Assembly: GCA_030427205.1 (NCBI GenBank) | Contig: JAUHXC010000039.1 | Span: 37,559 to 101,558, forward strand | Source of the DNA: a bacterium | GTDB taxonomy: Bacteria; Myxococcota_A; Bradymonadia; UBA7976; UBA1532 | Direction: 5' to 3' | Length of the DNA stretch: 64,000 nt | Shown: one piece after another, positions 30,278 through 40,900 of the stretch | Layout of the letters: every line of letters starts with the position of its first letter | Position numbering within the stretch: position 1 is the stretch's first letter | Position numbers and translations under genes: made by a program | Notes under the pieces: generated by a model | What the model was told of the DNA's origin: nothing | The model's input: only the letters and a program-made list of their open reading frames with translations | Databases searched by the model: none

Positions 30278-32340
30278 ACGGCCTCGCTTTCGAGTACGAT
30301 GAGGGCGTCGGCTGCGGTCTCCGGCGGCGTCGTCAGGAAGGCCAGCGACGGCTCGAATCGCAGGTTCAGCGCGTAGGCGTAGTAGCGCATCAGCGTCGCC
30401 GCCGCGGGGCCGCAGCGCGCCCGGGCGGCTTCGAAGAGCTCGCCCTCGGCGCATGGCATGAGCCGCCGCAGCGCACGGAACGGCGAGACCACGGCCGCGT
30501 CGGTCGCCGGGTCGATCAGATCGAAGGCATCCAGCAGCGATCGCTGCGTCGCCGACGTACGCTGCCAGGCCTGGTGCAGCAAGGCAGCGACGATCCCATT
30601 GGCGGCCGCCGGCTCGCGCCGCGCCAGCGACGCCTGCAACCGGGGCCAGTCATGCCCCGCCGCCTGCCATGCCTGCCAGGCGGCCTCGAACCAGTGATCC
30701 GGCGCGTCGGATCCCAGGTCGGGGTGCGCGACCCAGGCGGGCCAGGGCGCGGGCGCCGCGGTCACCGCGGCCAGCATGCGGGTCAGGTCTTCGGGCACCT
30801 GCCGCTCGGCCCAGCCGAACCAATCCCGCTGCGCGCGGTACTGCTTCGACAGGAACGTGGCGTGGGCGTAGTACAGGAAGCGATGCAGCGGGTCGATGCC
30901 ACCGAAGTGTTCGAGCAGCGCCCGGCTGTAATAGAACGACGGGTGGATCACCGATGGCTCGACGCCCTCGTCGCCGGTGACCACGGTCATCGTCTGGTGG
31001 GTATCATCCGGCAGGCCGGTCAGCCCCTCGTAGACCCGCAGCGCCGGGTAGCCCGCCGCCATGTCGAAGTGCAGGTCGAGCTTCAGGTCGGACAGCGCCT
31101 CGATCGTCTGGCGCACCGTCTGCAGCGTGGCGTACGGGTTGACCAGCCACGACCAGAGAATCCACCGCTCGAGCTTGCGATGGGCGAACTCCGGCTCCTC
31201 GTTGAGCTCGATGAGATCGCGCAGGTGCTGCAGCGCATGCCGCACCCGATAGGGTTCGCGCAGGCTCTTCAGCGTGCCCTCGGTCAGGTCGGAGAACGGC
31301 CCGTTGTGCTCGAGCATCAGCCCCGAGCGCAGCAGGATGCGCAGCTCGTCCTTGCTGAACTTGACCGGCAGGAAGTACGCCCGCCAGTAGATCGGCAGCG
31401 CGCGCCCCTCGTTGAGCCGGATCAGCCGCTCGGCCAGCCCCATGACATGGCTCTTGCTCACGTTCAGCTCGGAGCAGATGAACCACAGGTAGCGCACGCC
31501 ATGACTCAGCAGGAAGCGCAGCTCGGCCTCGATGACATCCAGATCACGCAGCCGGACCGCCTTGCCCTTGACCAGCGGCTCGCAGCAGAACGCACAGCGA
31601 AACGGGCAGCCGCGGGAGATCTCGACGGCCACCGCCTTGCCGGTGTTATCGGCCGTATTCAGCCCGGGCACCGGCGCGAGCTGGGCCTCGCGCCACGGGC
31701 GCTCGCCGTGGAAGCGGGCGATCTCGTCGAGGATCTCGGCGGTGTACTCCACCCCGTCGAACGGCCCGTAGTAGACCCGCTGATTCTGCTGCCAGACGCC
31801 GTCGCGGCGGTACAGCAGGTTGGCCACCCCCTCGACCCGGCCCGCCAGCACGTCGTCGAAGCGGGCGATGACGTCGTCGGGCTCGCCGATGACGCCGAAG
31901 TCGGGATCGAGGTACTCGGCCGCCGAGACCGGGTTCACCGTGAACGTGAACCCGCCGAGGATCACCTTCGCGTCGGAGACCGCGCGCACCGCGCGGATCG
32001 CGGCGTGGGTATCCTCCATCGGGAACCAGCGGGTCGTCGCCTCGGCCTTGGCGCCCAGGTACTCGTCGGCCTCGGTGGAGTCGGCCTGACGGATGGTGAA
32101 GCCCACCGCCCGCGGCCGATGCCGCTGCACCAGCGCGCGCACGCACGCCAGCTGCTGGTCCCGCGTCAGCCCGAGGCCATCCCAGCGCCGCACGCTGAGC
32201 CCCGCCCGGCGAGCGAGCGCCGAGACCTGCACGAACGCATACGGATAGACCGGGTTGCCGGGCCAGTTGCTGAAGTTGAGGAACAGCAGGTCCACCGGGG
32301 CGCGGTCGTCGCCGAGCGCATGGGTATAGCCGGGGATCAT
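30274..32340 (-). CDS. Radical SAM protein with N-terminal B12-binding-like domain
   Basis: RGCPFRCAFCCEP (CxxxCxxC); N-terminal FLNFSNWPGNPVYPYAFVQVSALARRAG...VILGGFTFTV. Confidence 0.88.
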   Translation of the reverse strand: MIPGYTHALGDDRAPVDLLFLNFSNWPGNPVYPYAFVQVSALARRAGLSVRRWDGLGLTRDQQLACVRALVQRHRPRAVGFTIRQADSTEADEYLGAKAEATTRWFPMEDTHAAIRAVRAVSDAKVILGGFTFTVNPVSAAEYLDPDFGVIGEPDDVIARFDDVLAGRVEGVANLLYRRDGVWQQNQRVYYGPFDGVEYTAEILDEIARFHGERPWREAQLAPVPGLNTADNTGKAVAVEISRGCPFRCAFCCEPLVKGKAVRLRDLDVIEAELRFLLSHGVRYLWFICSELNVSKSHVMGLAERLIRLNEGRALPIYWRAYFLPVKFSKDELRILLRSGLMLEHNGPFSDLTEGTLKSLREPYRVRHALQHLRDLIELNEEPEFAHRKLERWILWSWLVNPYATLQTVRQTIEALSDLKLDLHFDMAAGYPALRVYEGLTGLPDDTHQTMTVVTGDEGVEPSVIHPSFYYSRALLEHFGGIDPLHRFLYYAHATFLSKQYRAQRDWFGWAERQVPEDLTRMLAAVTAAPAPWPAWVAHPDLGSDAPDHWFEAAWQAWQAAGHDWPRLQASLARREPAAANGIVAALLHQAWQRTSATQRSLLDAFDLIDPATDAAVVSPFRALRRLMPCAEGELFEAARARCGPAAATLMRYYAYALNLRFEPSLAFLTTPPETAADALIVLESEAV

Positions 32341-32380
32341 GCGCCGAAAACGCCTGCCGCCGGAGTGGGTGGGAGAGCGC

Positions 32381-33277
32381 TCACCGGGCGCCCGAATCCG
32401 GCGCCGTCTTCTGGTGGCAGGTGCAGTCGGCGCGGCCGAGCAGGCCCGCCCGATGCAGCAGGTCGAGCGCGTAGGCTCTGCTCTGTCGCAAGAGCAGCCC
32501 GGAGAGGTTCTGGGCGAAGGCGTTGATGCTGATCGACGGCGTCAACGCCAGGACCCGATGCCACCAGCCGTGGGGGATGAACAGCATCTGCCCCGGCTCG
32601 AGGGTCAGCTCGATCGGGGTCACGTCGGCGAAGCGCGGGTGGGTCTCGCGGTCCCAGGTGTTCGGCTCGACTTCGCTCAGGGTCGAGCGATAGTCGTACT
32701 TCTTGCTGGGATACATATTCGCCGACTGCTCGGGCGAGACGAGCCAGACCCGCTTGCGGCCCCTGATCTGGGTCAGGATGTTATCGATCCAGTCGATGTG
32801 ATAGCCGGTGAGCGTACCCGCCGGGCCGAGCCACGCGAAGTAGGTCTGCCACAATGACATCTTCTCGATGAGGTGGAAGTCGACGTCGTCCCGCAGGTGC
32901 GGGAACTCTTCGAAGACCCGGAACATCGAGAGATAGCGCTTCTTCTGGCCGTCGGCGGGCGGGTCGATGCTCTCGTCTTCGATCCGGGCGAGGTAGTCGG
33001 CGATGCGCGCCGTTTCGAAGTCGGTCTCCCCCTGCAGCACGTTGCCGTTCTCGAGGGTGACCCGCCGGCCGGGATCCTGCTGGGCGAAGAAGCTGAAGGT
33101 CCACCGCTCACAGGCCGGCCAGCGCGTCGCCATGTCGGTGATCAGCAGCGGCGTGCGCCGCCGGAAGTAGCGCCGGGCGAAGTCCTTCGGGCTGATGTGC
33201 GGGACACGATCCACCATCGGCCCGCTCTCGGCCGAGCGCGCGAAGGGCTCGGCCACGCTCTGATCCATCGAGCGCAT
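32381..33277 (-). CDS. Cupin_8/JmjC-like Fe(II)/2-oxoglutarate oxygenase
   Basis: TGYHIDWIDNILTQIRGRKRVWLVSP (HxD), LEPGQMLFIPHGWWHRV (distal His). Confidence 0.82.
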   Translation of the reverse strand: MRSMDQSVAEPFARSAESGPMVDRVPHISPKDFARRYFRRRTPLLITDMATRWPACERWTFSFFAQQDPGRRVTLENGNVLQGETDFETARIADYLARIEDESIDPPADGQKKRYLSMFRVFEEFPHLRDDVDFHLIEKMSLWQTYFAWLGPAGTLTGYHIDWIDNILTQIRGRKRVWLVSPEQSANMYPSKKYDYRSTLSEVEPNTWDRETHPRFADVTPIELTLEPGQMLFIPHGWWHRVLALTPSISINAFAQNLSGLLLRQSRAYALDLLHRAGLLGRADCTCHQKTAPDSGAR

Positions 33278-34026
33278 CACAGGCTCGCCGTGCCGCCGGC
33301 GGTCTCGCCGCCGTCGATGACGATGTTCGACCCCGTCATGAACGGGGCTTCTTCCGACGCGAGGAACGCCACCAGCGCGGCGATCTCGGCCGGGTCGGCG
33401 TGGCGGCCGAGGGGGATGCGGGTATTGAGCGCCTTCATCTGCTCGGGGGTGTATTCGGCTTCCTGCATCGGGGTCAGCACATAGCCCGGGCTGATGCTGT
33501 TGACCCGCACACTCGGCGCGAGCTCGAGGGCCATCGTACGCGACAGTTGGATCACCGCCGCCTTGGACGTGTTGTAGGCCAGATAGTCGGGGATGGCCAC
33601 CATGCCGCTGACCGAGGCCATGTTGAGGATGACCCCGCCGCCCCGGGCCTTCATGTGCCGCGCCGCCGCCCGCGCGCAGTAGAAGACGCCGTCGACGTTG
33701 ACCGACAGCGTGCGCCGCCAGTGTCCGGCGGGCAGCGCGAGGCTGTCGCCCGGCGCGCTGATCCCGGCGTTGTTGAAGACGACGTCGAGCCCGCCGAGCG
33801 CCGCGATCACCTCGGCGAACGCGGCCTCGACCGCGTCGGCGTCGGCCACGTCGACGGTGAGCGCGAGCACGTCGGGCAGCTCGGCGCGCAGGGCGGCGCA
33901 GCCCTCGGCGTCGCGATCGAGCACCGCGACCCGCACCCCTTCTTCGCGCAGCCGCAGCACCGTCGCATAGCCGATGCCCCGGGCTCCGCCGGTGACGATC
34001 GCGCGCTTGCCCGACAGTCCACGCAT
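33277..34026 (-). CDS. Short-chain dehydrogenase/reductase
   Basis: VTGGARGIGYAT, FNNAGIS, YLAYNTSKAA. Confidence 0.93.
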   Translation of the reverse strand: MRGLSGKRAIVTGGARGIGYATVLRLREEGVRVAVLDRDAEGCAALRAELPDVLALTVDVADADAVEAAFAEVIAALGGLDVVFNNAGISAPGDSLALPAGHWRRTLSVNVDGVFYCARAAARHMKARGGGVILNMASVSGMVAIPDYLAYNTSKAAVIQLSRTMALELAPSVRVNSISPGYVLTPMQEAEYTPEQMKALNTRIPLGRHADPAEIAALVAFLASEEAPFMTGSNIVIDGGETAGGTASL

Positions 34027-35153
34027 CAGAAGTAGCTCTGCAGCGTGCCGTGCCGGCGGATGTCGCTGGTGGCGCAGTGGAAGGCACCGCCCAGGCTGCC
34101 GAAGTTGCGGAACGGGATCGGGATCGGCTCGAAGCCGTGCTTGCGCAGGAACTCGATCATCGGTGTCTCGGCCGCTTCCACGATCACCCGGGTCTCGTCG
34201 AGGCTGAGGACGTTGAGCGAGAGCCATGGGCTGCTGAAGTAGAACGGGTGCGCGGCCGGCACGGTGGGGGCCGGCGGGGTCAGGATCTCCCAGTCGGCGA
34301 ACATCGCCGGCAGCCGCGGCACGCGGGTGGGGTGCAGCAGCACCCGGCCCGGGGCGAGCGGCACGAAGCTGGCGTCGATGTGCATCGCGTGGGGATCGCG
34401 CACGTCCAGCTCGTGGATCGTATAGTCCGGGCCCAGGTGCCGCCGCAGCCACTCGATGCCGAAGCGGTTGGTGACCTGGGTCACCTGGCAGAAGATGTCG
34501 CGCCCGCAGCGGCTGAAGTCGGCGGCGTCGAAGAGCGGCTCGAACTCGGTGATGACGCTGCGCCCGGCCTGCGCGTCGTAGTCGCCGTCGGCGCGCGGGC
34601 GGTAGCTCTCTTCGCCGAGCTGCGGCTTCGGCGCCATCGTCCAGCGCGCGCCCCGCTCGAAGTAGTGCTTCATCAGCGGGCGGTAGGCCCGCGACTCGAA
34701 GTACCGGCTGCGCCACGCCATCGGCGCCTCGATGATCTCGTCGCCCACCACGAGCAGCAGATCCCGCGGCATGGCGCCGTAGAGGCCGGCCTCGGGCCCG
34801 AAGTCGGGGGTCGAGAAGGTCTCGCGCCAATCCACCGGCTCGGGGCGGCGCACGACGACGCCCTGCGCCTCGAGCTCGCGGCAGAACGCGTCCAGCTCGC
34901 GCTCGGCGGCGGCGCGGGTCTCGGCGGGGAAGAGCTGCCCGCCGTTCTGGCGGAAGAAGTCCCAGTGCTTGCGCGGCATCGTCGCGTGCAGGACCGGATG
35001 CCAGCGCGGCACGCAGGCGTTGTCCGCCCGCCCGACGATGACCTCCTCCAGCGGATCCCACTCGGTGTAGCTGTTGACCACCGGGATCGACGTCTGCGGC
35101 GTGGGAGCGGCGACGCTCTCGGCGCGCCGCGTCTGCATGGAAGCCTGAGTCAT
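34026..35153 (-). CDS. Amidinotransferase, L-arginine:glycine amidinotransferase (AGAT)/CyrA-like
   Basis: VVNSYTEWDPLEEVIVGRAD, FDAADFSRCGRDIF, DPHAMHIDASFVPLAPG, SLGGAFHCATSDIRRHGTLQSYF with catalytic Cys; start could also be 35138 or 35177. Confidence 0.93.
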   Translation of the reverse strand: MTQASMQTRRAESVAAPTPQTSIPVVNSYTEWDPLEEVIVGRADNACVPRWHPVLHATMPRKHWDFFRQNGGQLFPAETRAAAERELDAFCRELEAQGVVVRRPEPVDWRETFSTPDFGPEAGLYGAMPRDLLLVVGDEIIEAPMAWRSRYFESRAYRPLMKHYFERGARWTMAPKPQLGEESYRPRADGDYDAQAGRSVITEFEPLFDAADFSRCGRDIFCQVTQVTNRFGIEWLRRHLGPDYTIHELDVRDPHAMHIDASFVPLAPGRVLLHPTRVPRLPAMFADWEILTPPAPTVPAAHPFYFSSPWLSLNVLSLDETRVIVEAAETPMIEFLRKHGFEPIPIPFRNFGSLGGAFHCATSDIRRHGTLQSYF

Positions 35154-35200
35154 CACCAGCCCTGTGTGGTCTGCCATGTGCGAAGGGGGTCCACCGGATG

Positions 35201-36049
35201 CTACTCGAACGGGATCTCGGGCGAGGCGTACGCCTTGTCCGACGTGGTCATCACCACGTCGCTGACATCCGAGCCATCGTAGTGGTGATGCAGGACGCAC
35301 AGATGGGAGTGGGTCACGCCCCGCGCCCGCGCCATGCGCTTGAGCTCTTCGGTCTGCTCGACGGTGAAGAAGCCCTTCTCCGGCAGCCAGTCGAGCGCCT
35401 CGTAGTAGTCGAGCCGGGCCGGGCTGCTGACGATGCGGGTGGGCCCCTTCAGGTACTGCGCGGCCAGCTCGGCGAACATGAACGGGCCGGCCTCGTCGCC
35501 CGGCGCGGCGGTGACGATCTGCAGGTGGCCGCCGGGCTCGAGCACGTCGTAGAGGCCCTTGAACATCGTCTCGATGAAGTCGAGCCCGAAAGGCCCCGCC
35601 GCGGAGTGATAGAAGAACGGGTGGTCCGGCGGGGTCGGCTCGAACGGCGGGTTGGAGAAGACATAGCCGAAGCGCTGCCCGGCGACCGGCGCGAAGACAT
35701 CCGCCGCGCCGTCGACGATGGAGATGCGATCCTCGAAGCCGTTCATCACGATGTTGAAGCCGGCGATGTTCTTGGCCCGCGGGTTGATCTCGAGCGCCGT
35801 GACCTTCGCCGCGCCGGCCCGGATGGCGCCGATGGACAGCACGCCCGAGCCGACCCCGACCTCGAGCACCGAGGCCCCCTCGATCGCGTCGCCGACGATC
35901 TCGTCGAGGAAGAACGCCTGCTCGGGGTAGATCGGGAAGACCTGATCGATCTCGGCGTAGTCGAGCCGGTCGGTGACCACGGCGTAGCCGTTGATGCGCG
36001 TGAGCCGCTTGCGGGCGAGCACGGCGTCGAGTTGCTTCTGCAGAGTCAA
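35201..36049 (-). CDS. SAM-dependent methyltransferase with NPPF motif (HemK/PrmC-like N-methyltransferase type)
   Basis: ASVLEVGVGSGVLSIGAIRAGA motif I; FSNPPFEPTP motif IV. Confidence 0.85.
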   Translation of the reverse strand: MTLQKQLDAVLARKRLTRINGYAVVTDRLDYAEIDQVFPIYPEQAFFLDEIVGDAIEGASVLEVGVGSGVLSIGAIRAGAAKVTALEINPRAKNIAGFNIVMNGFEDRISIVDGAADVFAPVAGQRFGYVFSNPPFEPTPPDHPFFYHSAAGPFGLDFIETMFKGLYDVLEPGGHLQIVTAAPGDEAGPFMFAELAAQYLKGPTRIVSSPARLDYYEALDWLPEKGFFTVEQTEELKRMARARGVTHSHLCVLHHHYDGSDVSDVVMTTSDKAYASPEIPFE

Positions 36050-37773
36050 CGGATGTCTTCCTTGAGCACCAGCCGGTCACCGATGGCGAGGGCGTCGATC
36101 TCGGTCTTGAGGAAGGTGTGGATCGCGTCTGCGGGGGTGCAGACGATCGGCTCCTGATCGTTGAACGACGTATTGAGCACCACCGGCACGCCGGTGAGCG
36201 CCTGGAAGGCCGAGATCACCTTGTGATAGCGCGGGTTGGTCTCACGGCGCACCGCCTGGATCCGGCTGGAGCCGTCGGTGTGCACCACCGCCGGGATGCG
36301 ATCGCGCTTCTCGATCCGCGCGGGGTAGGTCATCAGCATGAACTCCGCCGCGCTCGTCGGCTTGCGGATGTCGAACCAGGCCTCCGCCTCTTCGGCCAGC
36401 ACGCTCGGCGCCAGCGGGCGGAAGTACTCCCGGTGCTTGACCTTGGCGTTGAGGATGTCGCGCATGTCGCGGTTGGTCGGGTTGGCCAGCAGGCTGCGGT
36501 TGCCCAGCGCCCGCGGCCCGGTCTCCATGCGCCCTTGGAAGAAGGCGACGATCTTGTCTTCGGCGATCAGCGCGGCGACCTCGGACTCGATCGACTCGCA
36601 CAGCCGATGCGGCAGAGCGCGGGCGTCGAGCGCTTCGACGATCTGCGCGTCGTCGTAGTCCGGCCCCCAATAGGCGTGGTCCATCACGCCGCGGGTCTCA
36701 TTGCCGAGCGCGACGTGATGAATCCAGCAGGCCGCGCCGATCGCGGTGCCGGCGTCGTGGGCCGTCGGCTGCACGTAGAGCCGCTCGAACGGCCCCTTCT
36801 CGAAGACATGGCCGTTGGTCACGCAGTTGAGCGCCACGCCGCCCGCGAGGCACAGATTCTTCGAGCCCGTCTCGCGGTGCGCGTACTCGGCCATGTGCAT
36901 CACGAGCTCGTTGGTCAGCGTCTGCATCGCGGCGGCGATGTCTTCGTGCACCTGCTCCAGCGGGTCGCCCGGGCTGCGGCGCTTGACGTCGAGCAGCCGC
37001 TCGAGGCCGTCGAGATACGCCTTCGGCGGGTAGTACTCGAGGTGACCGAAGCGGATCAGATCATGGTCGATGACGAAGGTCCCGTCGGGTCCGGCGCGCA
37101 GGATCCGGCGGAACTTCTCGATGAAGCGATCCGCGTCGCCGTAGCTCGCGAGCCCCATGAGCTTGGCGGCGTCGTAGACCCCGAACCCGAGGTAGATCGA
37201 CAAGACCTCCCACAGCAGCCCGATCGAGTTGGGGTAGGCCACGCCCTTCAGGCGGGTCAGCTCGCGGCCCGAGCCGTGGTAGACCACGGCCGTATCGAAC
37301 TCGCCGGTCCCGTCGACGGACAAGACCGCGGCGTCCTCGAAGGGTGACGGATAGAAGGCCGAGGCGGCGTGCGCGAGGTGGTGATCGACCCAGTGGAACT
37401 GCCCGCGGAAGCCGAGCGCCTTCAGCGACTCGGGCACCCGCAAGAGCGCCTGCTGCCCGCGCTCCCACTCCTCGTCGTCGAGCCACTCGTCGCCGAAGGC
37501 GCCGGTGGCCAGGGCCGCGCGCCGCCGCTCGAACTCCACCGGCACCGCCGAGTAGCCGATATGGTCGACGTCGCCCATCTCGATGCCCGCCTGGCGCAGG
37601 CAGTACTCGATCGATTCGAGAGGGAACTCGTCGGGGTTGTCGGTGAGCACCTTCTTGCCGTGCTTGATCCGGTTGAAGCGCTCTTCTTCCGCGATCGCGA
37701 TCAGCTCGGCGCCGCGGAGCAGACACGCGGCAGCCTCGTGGTAGATCGCGTTGAGACCCAGGATATACGTCAT
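36046..37773 (-). CDS. O-carbamoyltransferase, CmcH/NodU family (SxtI-like)
   Basis: MTYILGLNAIYHEAAACLL, VDHHLAHAASAFYPSPFEDAAVLSVDGTGE, LCLAGGVALNCVTNG, GRMETGPRALGNRSLLANP. Confidence 0.93.
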   Translation of the reverse strand: MTYILGLNAIYHEAAACLLRGAELIAIAEEERFNRIKHGKKVLTDNPDEFPLESIEYCLRQAGIEMGDVDHIGYSAVPVEFERRRAALATGAFGDEWLDDEEWERGQQALLRVPESLKALGFRGQFHWVDHHLAHAASAFYPSPFEDAAVLSVDGTGEFDTAVVYHGSGRELTRLKGVAYPNSIGLLWEVLSIYLGFGVYDAAKLMGLASYGDADRFIEKFRRILRAGPDGTFVIDHDLIRFGHLEYYPPKAYLDGLERLLDVKRRSPGDPLEQVHEDIAAAMQTLTNELVMHMAEYAHRETGSKNLCLAGGVALNCVTNGHVFEKGPFERLYVQPTAHDAGTAIGAACWIHHVALGNETRGVMDHAYWGPDYDDAQIVEALDARALPHRLCESIESEVAALIAEDKIVAFFQGRMETGPRALGNRSLLANPTNRDMRDILNAKVKHREYFRPLAPSVLAEEAEAWFDIRKPTSAAEFMLMTYPARIEKRDRIPAVVHTDGSSRIQAVRRETNPRYHKVISAFQALTGVPVVLNTSFNDQEPIVCTPADAIHTFLKTEIDALAIGDRLVLKEDIR

Positions 37774-37913
37774 GTGCGTATTGCTCGTGCGCTGTTGCGC
37801 GGGCAGATTACCCGCACACGGGCCCATGTGCAGCTACGAATCACAGATTCCGTATGGTAGCAAACTCGGCTCTGAGCGGCGCGCCTCGGATCGCGCCGGC
37901 CGGGAGCTCATCG
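37774..37913. promoter_or_regulatory. Divergent intergenic region between the minus-strand operon and the NRPS; candidate bidirectional promoter
   Basis: Only divergent gap within the cluster; GCGGG-cagatta-CCCGC inverted repeat at 37799-37815; GGAG about 9 nt before ATG 37914. Confidence 0.4.
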
Positions 37914-40900
37914 ATGGCCGCCTCACAGTTCAATGTCGTCGAGTTCCTCGCGGATCTGTCGGCCCGCGGTGACCGGCTGAGCCTGCGCGGCGACCAGCTG
38001 CAGTTCGCGACGCGCGCGTCCGCGCCGCCCGCGGCGATCATCGAGACGATCCGCGCCCACCGCGGCACGCTGATCGAGTGGCTGCGCCTGAAGCAGGCGC
38101 AACCGCAGGTCTACCCGATGTCCGCCGGCCAGCAGGGCCTGTGGATGGCCTGGCGCCTCGACCCGCAGAGCCCGATCTACAACCTGTATCTGGTCGCCCG
38201 CCTGCAGGACGGTGTGACGCTCGGGCGGGTCCGCGGCCTCATGCAGGCGCTGGCCGATCGCCACCCCGTCCTGCGCGCGCGGTTCGACTGGCCCGAGGGC
38301 GACGCGCCGCGCCAGTACGTGGACGACGGCTTCCGCTTCGAGGTGCAGCCGGTCGACGGCGCGGGCTGGACCGAGGCGCAGGTCGAGGCGTGGATCGAGC
38401 GCGAGGCCGACCGCCCGTTCGACCTCGAGCGCGGGCCGGTGATGCGCGCCGCGCTGCTCGAGGCGCATGTCGCCGGCGCGCCGCGGCGGCTGCTGCATTG
38501 GACGGTGCATCACATCGTCTCCGACTTCCTGACCCAGGAGGTCTTGATCGACGATCTCGAGGCGTTGATACGCGCCGACGGGGCGGCTGACGCCCTCGAA
38601 CGGCCGGCGCTGAGCCACCGCGACTTCGTGCGCTGGCAGGCCGACTCGATGCCCGCCGGGGATCTGGCCCGAAGCTGGTGGCGGTCGCAGATCGCCGAGT
38701 GGCCGCCCGCCGCCGAGCTGCCGGCCGACCTCGCCGCGGGCGACGGCCCGTATCGCCCGGGCGCCTTCGAGTTCGCCTTCGACGCCGAGTTGACGGCGAC
38801 GGTGCGCGGCTTCGCGAAGGCACAGCGGGTCTCGGTCTTTCAGGTGCTGCTGGCGGCGTATCAGGTCGTGCTCGCCCGCTACACCGGGCGCGCGCGGTTC
38901 GTCGTCACGACGCCGACCTCGCTGCGGCACCTGTCCGGCTGGGAGCGCACGGCGGGCTATATGATCAACCCGCTGTGTCTGGCGCTCGACGTCTCCGGCG
39001 CGCCGAGCACGCTCGAGCTGCTGGAGCGGACCCGGACCCGGCTGGGCGCCGCGTTCGAGCATCAACTGTTCCCATTTTCGGAGGTCCTGCGCCTGATCCA
39101 GAGCGCCGGCGCGGACATGCCCACCTTCGGGTTCATCCTCGACGCGACCCGGCAGTCGGCCCGCGCGCCCTCGCTGTTCGCCGAGGTCCTCGCCGTCGGG
39201 CAGCGCGGCGCGCCCGAGTCGGTCTCGCTGTCGATGTTCGACATGGATGGTGACCTCGGCGGCGCCTTCAGCTACGACGCGCGCCGGTTCGTGCCCGATA
39301 CGATGCGGCGTCTGGCCGAGGCGCTGCGCATGGCGCTGCGAGGCATGACGGCCGAGCCCGAGCGGCCGGTCTCGCAGGTGTCACTGCTCGACGCCGCCGC
39401 CCGCGGGCGCATCCTCATGGATTGGAGCGGGCGGCGCGCGCCCGCGCCCGCCGCCGACCACCCGCAGACGCTCGACACGCTGTTCGCGCGGCAGGTCGCC
39501 CGCACGCCGGATACCATCGCGCTCACCGAGTGCGATGACTCGGGCGATGGCAATACATCCATCACCTTCGCCGAACTCGACGCCTGGGCGCGGGCCCTCG
39601 CCTGGCGCTTGCGGACCCATGGGGCCGATCGCAACACAGCGATCGGTGTCTATGCCAATCGCTCGATCGCGACGGTCGCGGCCCTGCTCGCCGTGCACAA
39701 GGCGGGCGCCGCGTACCTGCCACTCGACCCGAGTTATCCCAAGGCGCGGCTCGAATACATGTTGGCGGACTCGGGGGCGCCGCTGTTGATCACGACGGCC
39801 GCGATGCGAGGCGAGGCGCCGACGGCGACGGGTGTCACTGTCATCGAGATCGGCGAAGCGCCGGACGACTCGGCTGACAATGTGCCATCCGCGGCCGGGC
39901 CGGATGACCTCGCCTATATCATCTATACGTCCGGGTCCACCGGTCGGCCGAAGGGGGTCGAGGCGCTGCACGGTGCGACGCTGAACCGGCTGGCGTGGAT
40001 GTGGCGCGCGATGCCATTCGCGGCGGACGATGTCTGCTGCCAGAAGACGGCGCTCTCGTTCGTCGACTCGATCTGGGAGATCTTCGGCCCTCTATTGCAG
40101 GGGGTGCCCTCGGTCATCCTGGCGACCCGCGCCGTGCAGGACGTCCCGCGTTTCGTCGAGACGCTGGCCGTGCATCGGGTGACCCGCCTGGTCCTGGTGC
40201 CTTCGCTGCTGCGCGCGATGCTGGCGGATGGGACCGGGACGCCGCTGGGGGCGCGGCTGCCTCACCTGCGGCATTGGATCTGCAGCGGAGAGAGCCTGCC
40301 GGTGGAGTTGGCGCGTGCATTTGGGGCGCAGCACTCCGAGGCGCGATTGATCAACCTGTATGGCTCGTCCGAGGTGGCGGCCGACGTCACCTGGTATGAC
40401 ACGGGCGACCTGACGCCCGTCGGCGCTCAGTGGCCCGCGACCGTACCGATCGGCCGGCCGATCGACGGCGCATGGTGCTATATCCTCGACGCTGCGCGGC
40501 AGCCAGTGCCCCCCGGCGTCGAAGGTGAACTCTACGTCGGCGGCGCCTGCCTCGCCCGCGGTTACCGACGCCGCCCGATGGAGACGGCCGAGCGCTTCAT
40601 CGGCAACCCGTTCGCGCCGGGGCGGCTGTTTCGCACCGGAGATCGCGCGCGCTGGCTGCCGAGCGGGACACCGGACGCCCGTCCGGAGATCGGCTTCCTG
40701 GGCCGCGCCGACACCCAGGTCAAGATCCGCGGCTTCCGGGTCGATCTGACCGAGGTCTCCGCCGCGCTGGTCGCGTTGCCCGCCGTGCGCCAGGCGGTGG
40801 TGCAGTTGAGAGAGGCATCCACCGGGCCGACGCTGGTGGCCTGTGTCTCGACCGCGACGCGGACCGAGCCGAGCACGTTGCGCGCCGCGTTGAGCCGGGT

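Noticed and set aside
34026-36080. 684-aa ORF as a single protein
   Set aside because: Upstream part is a shadow frame of the 35201-36049 methyltransferase; the AGAT-like protein starts near 35153
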